Below, in pieces: positions 1 to 6,439 of a stretch of 8,337 nt of DNA (within the stretch, counting starts at the first letter, position 1; each line of letters starts with the position of its first letter). The DNA comes from Phycisphaerales bacterium (GTDB lineage Bacteria > Planctomycetota > Phycisphaerae > Phycisphaerales > Phycisphaeraceae), in contig JAAUTM010000041.1 in assembly GCA_012031455.1 (NCBI GenBank), forward strand, positions 1-8,337. Reading direction: 5' to 3'. A model generated the notes under the pieces. That model was not told the origin of the DNA and made no database searches. It worked only from the letters and a program-made list of their open reading frames with translations. Both the position numbers and the translations under genes were made by a program.

Positions 1-266
1 GCCGTGATGATGTTGATGAAAAGTGCCCGGCCCTGCGTATCTTTGCCCAGCAGCCCCCGGGTCATCTGCTTCATGCGATGCCAATACAGCCCCAGCACCG
101 CCAGGATCGCCCCCGATTGTATGCACACCGCATACGCATCCGCAGCATCGGTCTGCTCCAGCCCCATCGCCCGCTGGGCCAGCAGCAAATGCCCCGTGCT
201 GCTCACAGGCAAATATTCGGTCAACCCTTCAACAATGCCCAAAATAACTGCCTGCCACCATTCCAT
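1..266 (-). CDS. uppP: Undecaprenyl-diphosphatase (UppP/BacA), N-terminal part, cut by window edge
   Basis: Integral inner-membrane enzyme that dephosphorylates undecaprenyl diphosphate so the lipid carrier can be reused for peptidoglycan and other envelope polymers; the family also gives bacitracin resistance. Read from the ATG at 266 on the minus strand, 88 codons are open to the edge. The protein begins [20 protein letters not shown] and continues [18 protein letters not shown]. This is the signature first helix of the family: the EGLTE glutamates (residues 13 and 17) and the His of SSTGH (residue 26) match the conserved catalytic E-xxx-E and His. A second hydrophobic stretch ([16 protein letters not shown]) follows. 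GGGAG lies 7 nt upstream of the ATG and supports the start. The second family motif (PGxSRS) would lie beyond the edge. It is divergent from metH, sharing a 127-bp spacer. No frame damage is seen in this part. Confidence 0.95.
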   Translation of the reverse strand, partial: MEWWQAVILGIVEGLTEYLPVSSTGHLLLAQRAMGLEQTDAADAYAVCIQSGAILAVLGLYWHRMKQMTRGLLGKDTQGRALFINIIT

Positions 267-320
267 TGTGTTGCTCCCAGGTTCCAGACCGGACAGTGGT
301 CATGATGTTACCGTATAGGC

Positions 321-348
321 TTGCCTTTGACCGGAAGCCGGTTATCAT
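321..348 (+). promoter_or_regulatory. Candidate sigma70-type promoter for metH
   Basis: TTGCCT at 321-326 (4 of 6 to the -35 consensus) is followed after 16 bp by TATCAT at 343-348 (5 of 6 to the -10 consensus). Transcription would start near 355, about 40 nt before the metH ATG. This is pattern matching only; planctomycete promoters are often far from the consensus. Confidence 0.35.
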
Positions 349-352
349 CATT

Positions 353-372
353 TCATCCGGATAAGCGGATGA
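353..372 (+). promoter_or_regulatory. Inverted repeat in the metH leader: possible operator or hairpin
   Basis: TCATCCG (353-359) and CGGATGA (366-372) are perfect 7-bp inverted arms around a 6-nt GATAAG loop. They fall just where the proposed promoter would start transcription and immediately before the AAAGGG ribosome-binding site (378-383). ATCATC at 344-349 could instead pair with GATGAT at 368-373, so two exclusive folds are possible. A second small dyad, ACCGG-aag-CCGGT, lies at 330-342. An operator for a methionine or SAH regulator fits the position, but nothing in the sequence names the regulator. Confidence 0.4.
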
Positions 373-393
373 TTAAGAAAGGGCCAAGTATCT

Positions 394-825
394 ATGCATC
401 CATGGCTGGAAATTCTCAAGAAGCGGGTGCTGGTGTTCGACGGGGCGATGGGCACGCAGGTGCACCGGTTACCGCTGGAAATCGAACGTGATTACCTGGG
501 GCGGGAAAACTGCACCGAGGTGCTGAACCTGACCCGTCCGGAGGCGATCCAGACGATCCACGAGAATTACCTGCGGGCCGGATCGGATGTGGTGGAGACC
601 AACACGTTCGGCGGGAGCAAGCTGGTGCTGGTCGAGTTCGATCTGGTGGACCGCTGCCGGGAAATCAATCGAACCGCTGCGCAGATTGCCCGCCGGGCTT
701 GCGAGGCGGTGGAGGCTCAGGAGCCGGGGCGCAAGTGTTTTGTGGCTGGCTCAATTGGGCCGGGCACGAAGCTGGTGACGCTTGGCAACACCACCTGGGA
801 TACGATGCTTGATTCGTACACGGAA
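394..825 (+). other. metH: MetH segment 1: first part of homocysteine S-methyltransferase domain
   Basis: Residues 1-144. Shows the barrel start VFDGAMGTQVHR, then LNLTRPEAIQTIHENYLRAG, ETNTFGGSK and VAGSIGPGTK, all standard in the homocysteine-binding domain. The frame stays open to 945, but after GAA at 823-825 the sequence stops resembling the family. Reading GAAATG instead of GAATG (one A lost from the run at 824-825) carries it straight into VRGLLDGGVDALLIET in the next frame. Confidence 0.88.
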
Positions 826-3800
826 TGGTACGCGGCCTGCTTGATGGCGGGGTCGATGCCCTGCTCATTGAAACGGCACAGGATATTTTGCAGGTCAAGT
901 GCGCCATCTGTGCCTGTGTCGATGCCTTGCAGGAGCGCGGCTTAAAGCCCTTGTTACCCAATGGACAGGGCGATATTCCGATCATGGCACAGGTGACCAT
1001 CGAGACCACCGGCACGATGCTTTTGGGGACGGAAATCAGCGCTGCTGCAGTGGCACTGGAACCATTTCCAATTTTTTCGCTGGGCCTCAACTGCGCAACC
1101 GGCCCGACGGAAATGACCGAGCATGTGCACTGGCTGGGTCGGCACTGGCCAAGGCATATCAGTGTGCAACCCAACGCCGGGCTGCCGGTGCTCGTGGATG
1201 GCCGTACCGAGTACCCGCTGGGGCCGCAGCCTTTTGCACAGGCGCTGGCCCGGTTCATCGGCGAGCATGGGGTGAGCATCGTCGGCGGCTGCTGCGGGAC
1301 CACGCCCGAACACCTGCGGGCCTTGGTAGATCTGATCAAAGACATCCCGACCCCCCGGCTGGAAAAAGTGACATGGAAACCTGCCTGCTCGTCACTCTAT
1401 GAGCCGGTGGATTATCGGCAGGATAACTCAACCCTCAACGTCGGTGAGCGCACCAATGCTTCGGGATCACGGGCTTTCAAAAAGACCCTCGAAGCTGAGG
1501 AATGGGATGCGATGGTGAGCCTGGCACGGGAACAGGGGCGTGAGGGTTCGCACCTGATTGATGTGAATGTGGATTATGCCGGGCGCGACAATGCCAGGGA
1601 CATGCGTGAGATTGTCACGCGGTTTGTCAGGCAGGTGAATCTGCCGATGATGCTGGATTCGACCCAGCCGGGGACGCTGGAAGCGGGCTTGAAATGTGCG
1701 GGGGGCAAGTGCATTTTGAACTCAGCGAATTTGGAGGAAGGCGAGGAAAAATTTGCCCGCATGATCGGACTGGCCAGACGCTATGGCGCAGCCATGGTAC
1801 TGGGGTGTATTGATGAAGACCCGCAGGAAGCCATGGCTCGCACCGCGCAGCGCAAGATCGATATCGCTCGTCGAATGCACGACCTGGCGGTGAATCAACT
1901 GGGGTTAGATGAGCGGGATATTTTCTTTGATCCGCTGGTGCTGCCTATCAGCACGGGCATGGAAAAAGATCGTCGCAGCGCCCTGGAACCATCGAAGGCA
2001 CCCGGCTCATTGCGGAGACTTTCCCACATTGTCAGATCACCTGCGGGCTATCGAATGTGAGCTTTGGTTTGAAACCCGCAGCACGGGTGGTGCTCAACAG
2101 TGTCTTTCTGCATGAACTCATGGCTGCGGGATTGACCAGCGCGATTCTGCATGTGTCGAAGATTCTGCCCCGCACCAAGATCGACGATGCCCGGTGGCAG
2201 GCCGCACTGGACCTGATTTACGATCGTCGTACTCCTCAAAGTCAGGGCATAGCCATGCCTGAGGCAAACGGCGACCCTCTGCAAAGATTCATCGACCTGT
2301 TCCCCGATGATGGCAGCGATGCCAAGGGCAAGGCCGAGGCAGCCCCGGCGATGGAATCCTTGCCCATCGAGGAGCGTCTGCAGCGGCACATCATCGACGG
2401 TGAAAAACGCCGCTTGATCGAGGACCTTGATGAAGCCCGCGTCCAATACACCCCGCTGGCGATCATCAACGATCACCTGCTGGCGGGGATGAAGACCGTG
2501 GGCGAGCTTTTCGGCTCCGGGCGGATGCAGCTTCCGTTTGTGTTGCAGTCGGCGGAAGTGATGAAGATGGCCGTGGCACACCTGCAGCAGTTCATGGAAA
2601 AAATTGAAGGTCAGAGCAAGGGCATCATCGTACTGGCCACGGTCAAGGGCGATGTACACGACATCGGCAAAAACCTGGTGGACATCATACTCAGCAACAA
2701 CGGCTACACGGTGCACAACCTTGGCATCAAGCAGCCGATCTCGAACATCATCGAAGCGTGGCGCAAGACCGGGGCACAGGCAATCGGGTTGTCAGGGCTT
2801 CTGGTGAAATCGGTGCAGGTGATGAAGGAAAACCTGGAGGAGCTGAACAGCCTGGATATCACGGTGCCGGTGGTGTTGGGCGGGGCGCCTTGTCACGACA
2901 TTATTGTGAGAACGATCTGCGCAACACCTACAAAGGCAGCGTGTATTACGGGCGCGATGCTTTCGAAGGTCTGCGCATCATGGATCATCTGGTGGCTGGA
3001 AAGACTGCCTTGTTGGATGAGGAAATCGAGGCCCGGCTGGCCAAGCGTGCGGATGCAGAAGATAAAATTGCGGCAGCCAAGCCAGTGATGCGGCATCGAC
3101 CAGCCTCGCCAGCGCCACAGCCACGATCACAAACACGGTGACCGGGGGCAAAGCCTGTGCACCCAGCGGCAGTGCAGCCACGGCCAGCGGTGCGGAACTG
3201 GTCAAGGCCAATGTACCCACGCCGCCGTATTGGGGCGATCGGGTGGTCGAAGGCATCCGGCTTGAAGACATCACTCCCTTTGTGAATAAGGTGGCGCTGT
3301 ATCGTGGGCAATGGCAGTTCAAAAAAGGCCCGCGGTCTGACGATGCTTTTGAAAGACAATTGGAAGATGAAGTTGAGCCGATTTTCAAACGGCTGGTTGA
3401 ACAATGTAAAAATGAAAAGCTGCTGACACCGAAGGTGGTGTATGGATATTACCCTGCTGCAGCCGATGGCGATGATGTGGTGGTGTATGACCCGGCCAAC
3501 CCGCAGCTTGAAATCGAACGCTTTGACTTTCCCCGTCAGACTTCGAGGCAGCGACTGTGCCTGAGTGATTATTTTCGACCGACCAGCGACCCGCAGCGCG
3601 ATGTGCTGGGGCTGATGTGTGTGACCGTTGGCAGCGATGTCAGTCGAAAAACCAAGGCATTGTTTGAAAGCAACCAGTACCAGGAATATTTGTACCTGCA
3701 CGGTCTGGGGGTGGAATGTGCCGAGGCCCTGGCGGAATACTGGCATAAACGCATGCGCCAGGAACTGGGCATTGCCGGTGACGATTCCCCCCGCATACGT

Positions 3801-4007
3801 GAACTGTTTACTCAAGCCTACCGAGGGTCCCGTTACAGTTTTGGTTACCCGGCCTGCCCGGACATGAGCCATCAGGAAAAATTGTTCCGTCTGCTCAAGC
3901 CCGATCGCATCGGCTGTGTGCTTACCGAAAACTGGCAGATCGACCCCGAACAGTCCACCAGCGCCATCATCGTGCATCACCCGGCTGCTAAATATTTCGT
4001 GGTGTAA
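394..4007 (+). CDS. metH: Cobalamin-dependent methionine synthase (MetH), full length but with four apparent one-base frameshifts
   Basis: Cytoplasmic enzyme that moves a methyl group from 5-methyltetrahydrofolate through methylcobalamin to homocysteine, giving methionine and tetrahydrofolate. Restoring one base at each of four points (about 826, 1988, 2887 and 3081) gives one 1205-residue protein, the normal length for the family. It has all modules in order: homocysteine domain (about 1-320), pterin domain (345-620), cobalamin cap (650-730), B12 Rossmann domain (740-890) and activation domain (935-1205). Zinc ligands are Cys234 (GLNCATGP) and Cys300/Cys301 (GGCCGTTPEH). The cobalamin ligand is His756 (DVHDIG), and the activation motif RGSRYSFGYPACPD starts at Arg1145. 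The start ATG at 394 is preceded by AAAGGG 10 nt upstream and gives the expected N-terminus (VFDGAMGTQ). All four breaks move the frame by -1 and occur where one more A or G in a short run restores family sequence, so sequencing error is likelier than pseudogenisation. Transcribed alone, divergent from uppP. Confidence 0.93.
826..1988 (+). other. metH: MetH segment 2: rest of homocysteine domain and most of pterin domain
   Basis: Open from 825 to 2060, with family similarity up to about 1988. It contains all three zinc-binding cysteines (codons at 1092, 1290 and 1293) and then the folate-binding domain: LNVGERTNASGSRAFKK, HLIDVNVDYAGRDNARDM, MMLDSTQPGTLEAGLK and FFDPLVLPISTG. At GCC CTG GAA CC (ending 1990) the family sequence continues only if one A is added to the run at 1987-1988, giving ETIEGTRLIAETFPHCQIT. 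The 70 codons to the stop at 2060 are out of frame. Confidence 0.88.
1989..2887 (+). other. metH: MetH segment 3: end of pterin domain, cobalamin cap and most of B12-binding domain
   Basis: The frame that resumes near 1989 is open to 3088. It reads CGLSNVSFGLKPAARVVLNS (end of the pterin barrel), then the four-helix cap with LAGMKTVGELFGSGRMQLPF. The B12 fold follows with TVKGDVHDIGKNLVDIIL (cobalamin ligand His756, codon at 2657) and IGLSGLLVKS (Ser801, equivalent to the conserved SxL serine). Family sequence is lost after GGA at 2882-2886. Adding one G at 2887 gives GGAALSRHYCEND in the next frame. Confidence 0.88.
2888..3081 (+). other. metH: MetH segment 4: C-terminal strand and helix of the B12 domain
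   Basis: Short stretch reading ALSRHYCENDLRNTYKG, then VYYGRDAFEGLRIMDHLVA and a charged helix LLDEEIEARLAKRADAEDK. This matches the end of the cobalamin domain and the start of the linker. The frame stays open to 3141. It must switch at about 3081 (AAG CC to AAG GCC, one G lost) to join the activation domain. Confidence 0.82.
3082..4007 (+). other. metH: MetH segment 5: Ser/Thr/Ala linker and AdoMet-binding activation domain
   Basis: After a low-complexity linker (residues 899-934, almost all A, S, T and G) comes the reactivation domain, which binds S-adenosylmethionine to re-methylate cob(II)alamin. Visible markers are VPTPPYWGDRVVEGI, LYRGQWQFKKG, YGYYPAAADGDDVVVYD, FPRQTSRQRLCLSDYFRP, LYLHGLGVECAEALAEYWH, RGSRYSFGYPACPD and a C-terminal HHPAAKYFVV. 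The stop TAA is at 4005-4007. The domain itself is unbroken. Confidence 0.9.
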
Positions 4008-4096
4008 TCGGCGGGGATTGTGCTATCCCAATCACGCGAAAATCCGGGATTCGATGGAAGATCAAGGCCGATTCGTCCGATAGCTTAAGGGAGGAC

Positions 4097-4201
4097 ATGC
4101 ACTGGGAGTCAGTTTCACGGTTGACTCGGGTGTATGTTGCCTCTACTGTGCTGTGCCGAATGACTTTGCTGCATGGAAATCAGGGATGTGTCAGGGTGTG
4201 A
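4097..4201 (+). CDS. Possible 34-residue leader ORF upstream of the kinase
   Basis: ATG at 4097 follows AAGGGAGG (4087-4094), the strongest Shine-Dalgarno-like run in the window, though GGAGG sits only 2 nt from the ATG. The product would be MHWESVSRLTRVYVASTVLC followed by 14 more residues ending GCVRV. No family is recognised, and codon use is not informative at this length. It ends 54 nt before the kinase start. It may be a chance ORF; the candidate promoter at 4121-4149 lies inside it, so both cannot easily serve the same transcript. Confidence 0.2.
   Translation: MHWESVSRLTRVYVASTVLCRMTLLHGNQGCVRV
4121..4149 (+). promoter_or_regulatory. Candidate sigma70-type promoter for the Ser/Thr kinase
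   Basis: TTGACT at 4121-4126 (5 of 6 to the -35 consensus) and TACTGT at 4144-4149 (matching T, A and the final T of the -10) are separated by exactly 17 bp. Transcription would begin near 4156 and leave a leader of about 100 nt before the ATG at 4256. The rest of the 4008-4255 spacer holds only weak dyads, such as GGGAT-tgtgct-ATCCC at 4014-4029 just after the metH stop, which lacks a T-run. Confidence 0.35.
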
Positions 4202-4255
4202 TTGAACAAGTGCATGTTGCAGTTGATGACCACATTGAGTGAGCGCTGACCCGTC

Positions 4256-5593
4256 ATGGGCGATGAATCCCTACCCCAATCCGCAGCCACTTCCTCCGGC
4301 AAGACCCATGCCGCAGGTCGAAGCAATGCTTCGGGGCTGACCAATTTTGACACCATCCTCGGCAGGCTGGTGGTGGAAAAAGGTCTGGCCAGCGAAAGCG
4401 AAGTGCAGGAACTGCTGGATCTTCGCAACAATCGGGATTTGAATCAGCAGAGTCTGGGCGACCTGCTGGTCGAAAACGGCATCATCACCACCCGTCAGCT
4501 CCAACGCCTTCGTCCGCTGGTGGAAGAATCCAAACCCACCCAGCAGATTCCCGGTTATCAAGTGCTTGAAAAACTTGGCGCTGGGGCCATGGCCACGGTG
4601 TACAAGGCCAAACAATTGAGCCTCGACCGAGTGGTGGCCATCAAGGTGTTGCCCAAACGCTACACCAATAACACGGAATTCGTTGAACGTTTTTATGCCG
4701 AGGGCCGTGCCGCTGCAAAGCTGAACCATCCCAACATCGTGCAGGCCATTGATGTAGGCAAGGCCGGGGAATACAACTTTTTCGTGATGGAGTATGTTCA
4801 GGGTCAGACGGTATTTGACATGATCTCCTCCGGCCGACGTTTCAAGGAACGGGATGCCTTGGAGATCGTGCTGCAGATCACCCGCGCTCTGGATCACGCT
4901 CACAAAGCCGGATTCATCCACCGGGATGTAAAACCCAAAAACATCATGCTCACCAGTGCAGGGGTCGCCAAGCTGGCGGACATGGGGCTGGCACGAGCAG
5001 TGTCCGATGTCGAGGCTGCTGAGGCTGAGGCAGGCAAAGCCTACGGGACGCCCTACTACATCGCCCCGGAACAGATTCGTGGGGAAGTGGATATCGACTT
5101 CCGCTCGGATATTTACTCCCTGGGTGCCACGTTTTATCACATGGTGACCGGGCAGGTGCCCTTCGATGGGCCTAATCCATCTGCGGTGATGCACAAGCAT
5201 CTCAAGAGCGAACTCACCCCGCCGGATCGAATCAATCCGAAACTGTCCACCGGGTTGTGCGAGATCATCGAAATCTGCATGGCCAAGGATCGTAAACAGC
5301 GCTACAACTCGACCTCCGATTTGCTCACGGATCTCGAAGCCGTGGCCCGTGGCGAGGCACCCATTCAGGCACGCCAGAAATTTGACATCGGCAAGCTCTC
5401 GGTACTGGCTGAAGGCACGGAGATCAAACCGGAACCGGAGCCTGATGTCCAATCGTCACCCGCCGACAAAAAGCCGCCGCTGATGGACCCGACGCTGCCT
5501 TACTACTACCAGCCTCTCTTCTACGTCGCACTCACCGGCTGGGTGGTTGCCTTCGTATTGTTCGTGGCCTTCCTTGCCGCCAGCTTCAAATAA
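4256..5593 (+). CDS. Tail-anchored Hanks-type Ser/Thr protein kinase with N-terminal GspE-like helical repeats
   Basis: A 445-residue intact protein that would phosphorylate Ser/Thr on target proteins at the cytoplasmic face of the membrane. Residues about 30-90 hold two similar units (LGRLVVEKGLASESEVQELL and LGDLLVENGIITTRQLQRL), resembling the N-terminal helical domain of GspE/PilB-type ATPases. The kinase domain (about 100-365) has the glycine loop LGAGAMATVYKA (from 107), the VAIKVL lysine (Lys130), HRDVKPKNIML with catalytic Asp224, a metal-binding Asp242 in DMG instead of DFG, and the GTPYYIAPEQIRG activation-loop end. A Pro/Glu-rich linker (about 380-415) leads to one C-terminal hydrophobic helix (about 418-441) ending ASFK, so it is probably tail-anchored with no extracellular sensor. 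The catalytic residues are present, so activity is expected. An in-frame TGA at 4247 excludes an earlier start; no Shine-Dalgarno is seen. The targets are unknown. Confidence 0.93.
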   Translation: MGDESLPQSAATSSGKTHAAGRSNASGLTNFDTILGRLVVEKGLASESEVQELLDLRNNRDLNQQSLGDLLVENGIITTRQLQRLRPLVEESKPTQQIPGYQVLEKLGAGAMATVYKAKQLSLDRVVAIKVLPKRYTNNTEFVERFYAEGRAAAKLNHPNIVQAIDVGKAGEYNFFVMEYVQGQTVFDMISSGRRFKERDALEIVLQITRALDHAHKAGFIHRDVKPKNIMLTSAGVAKLADMGLARAVSDVEAAEAEAGKAYGTPYYIAPEQIRGEVDIDFRSDIYSLGATFYHMVTGQVPFDGPNPSAVMHKHLKSELTPPDRINPKLSTGLCEIIEICMAKDRKQRYNSTSDLLTDLEAVARGEAPIQARQKFDIGKLSVLAEGTEIKPEPEPDVQSSPADKKPPLMDPTLPYYYQPLFYVALTGWVVAFVLFVAFLAASFK

Positions 5594-5607
5594 GAGTCAT
5601 CAAGGCT

Positions 5608-5730
5608 AGGCTCTGTCTCAAGACGAGCCGCGACCGTAAGGGAGCGGTGGTTCGAATGAACGATTTGATAACAAAACCGCTCCCTTACGGTCGCGGCTCG
5701 TATCGTACAAGGCGTTTAGAAACAGAGCCT
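5608..5730. repeat. 123-bp palindromic element (REP/MITE-like) after the kinase gene
   Basis: Perfect 26-bp inverted arms at 5623-5648 and 5676-5701 share the core GAGCCGCGACCGTAAGGGAG. They enclose a 27-nt loop that itself contains GTTC and GAAC. Outer arms at 5608-5619 (AGGCTCTGTCTC) and 5719-5730 are complementary at 11 of 12 positions, giving a nested, two-level palindrome. There is no coding capacity and no clear target-site duplication. It sits 14 bp after the kinase stop, so its RNA hairpin may also end or protect the kinase transcript. From memory, repeats with this core are scattered through planctomycete genomes and resemble those moved by REP-associated or IS200-like tyrosine transposases. 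That link is inference here. Confidence 0.85.
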
Positions 5731-5740
5731 TATTCCTTTA

Positions 5741-5761
5741 ACTTGACCATCGTGGTCACGT
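5741..5761. promoter_or_regulatory. Inverted repeat upstream of the thioredoxin-like lipoprotein gene
   Basis: TGACCA-tcg-TGGTCA (5744-5758) is a perfect 6-bp dyad. With one mismatch it extends to 9-bp arms (5741-5761). It ends 11 bp before the ATG at 5772, a place where a bound repressor or an RNA hairpin could act on expression. No regulator is identifiable. Confidence 0.35.
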
Positions 5762-5771
5762 ACAAGCCCAG

Positions 5772-6262
5772 ATGCAAGCCGCCTATAATGAAATGATGAG
5801 CCAACAATTCAATCGTTCATGGGCACTATCGATAACCCCGTGGGTACTCTGCTTCGCCGCTGCCATGTTGGTTTTCAACCTGGCCGGTTGTGACAGTGGC
5901 ACAGCGGCACATGATCCCACGCCATGGGTGAAGGACTTTCCCGCAGCACAATCCGATGCTGCTGCCGGGGGCAAACCCATGCTCATCAATTTCACCGCAG
6001 ACTGGTGTCCACCCTGTCAGGACATGAAAAAACAAACCCTGCCTGACCCGGCTGTACAGCAAATGCTCACGGAAAAATTCGTGACCCTGAAGGTGGACCT
6101 GACCAGCCCCGGCCAGGCGGAAAACGAGCTTTCGCAAAAATATGGTGTGCAGTACATCCCCACCTTTATCCTCGTTTCTTCCGAAGGCAAGGTCCTCGCT
6201 CAGCGCAGCGGCTTTGTCCCAAAAGTGAATTCCTCCCCTGGCTTGAATCAGCACTGAAATGA
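5772..6262 (+). CDS. Thioredoxin-fold lipoprotein (thiol:disulfide interchange type), one frameshift near the 3' end
   Basis: Predicted envelope lipoprotein with a thioredoxin domain, probably reducing or exchanging disulfides outside the cytoplasm. The N-terminus has Arg in the n-region, a hydrophobic stretch and the lipobox NLAGC (lipidated Cys40 from this start). The domain follows with PMLINFTADWCPPCQDMKK (redox Cys79 and Cys82), resembling the C-terminal domain of DsbD and related thioredoxin-like proteins, and the cis-proline region YIPTFILV. As written, the frame stops at 6257 after an unlikely tail (VNSSPGLNQH). Adding one A to the AAAA run at 6221-6224 gives PKSEFLPWLESALK and a TGA at 6260-6262, a proper thioredoxin C-terminal helix and a 163-residue protein. 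ATGs at 5793 and 5796 are alternative starts; none has a clear ribosome-binding site. Confidence 0.85.
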
Positions 6263-6320
6263 CAAACGGCGTCAATTTGTAATTGGGCCTGTGAAACCCT
6301 TCTCGCCCAGAGATTGGGGA

Positions 6321-6343
6321 ATTCATACATTCTGAATGTGAAT
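6321..6343. promoter_or_regulatory. Nested palindrome upstream of the GH43 gene, possible operator
   Basis: CATTC-t-GAATG (6328-6338) is flanked by ATTCA (6321-6325) and TGAAT (6339-6343), giving two nested sets of 5-bp inverted arms in 23 bp. It lies about 97 bp before the GH43 ATG, in an AT-richer stretch than the surrounding genes. Small palindromes of this kind are typical operators of sugar-responsive regulators, but no regulator gene is in the window. Confidence 0.3.
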
Positions 6344-6439
6344 CATATTGCTCTCGCTTTTTTTACAAGTCCGGCCTGTCTCCTTATTATTTCCGCCCAA
6401 GTGAATTGTTACCCTCCCTGTCCCCTGCAAAGGTTTACC

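Noticed and set aside
4..318. Plus-strand open frame of 104 codons at the left edge
   Set aside because: It is opposite the UppP N-terminus, whose family motifs and ribosome-binding site are plain on the minus strand.
267..393. SAM, SAH or cobalamin riboswitch before metH
   Set aside because: The 127-bp divergent spacer is too short for a cobalamin riboswitch plus promoter, and I see none of the conserved core motifs of the known SAM or SAH classes. Only simple dyads are present.
2985..3980. Minus-strand open frame of 331 codons opposite the metH 3' part
   Set aside because: It is antisense to the clear MetH activation domain; its long open length follows from codon bias on the other strand.
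4271..5452. Minus-strand open frame of 393 codons opposite the kinase
   Set aside because: It is the antisense shadow of a kinase with all its catalytic motifs intact; no recognisable family and no separate start signals.
5784..5789. Perfect TATAAT as a -10 box
   Set aside because: No -35 element is found 16-18 bp upstream, and it lies between alternative start codons of the lipoprotein gene. It could only serve a transcript starting inside the signal peptide region.
6314..6439. Upstream TTG-initiated extension of the GH43 protein
   Set aside because: It has a hydrophobic stretch but no positive n-region, clear cleavage site or ribosome-binding site, whereas the ATG at 6440 has AAAGG at good spacing. 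Kept only as an open question about secretion.
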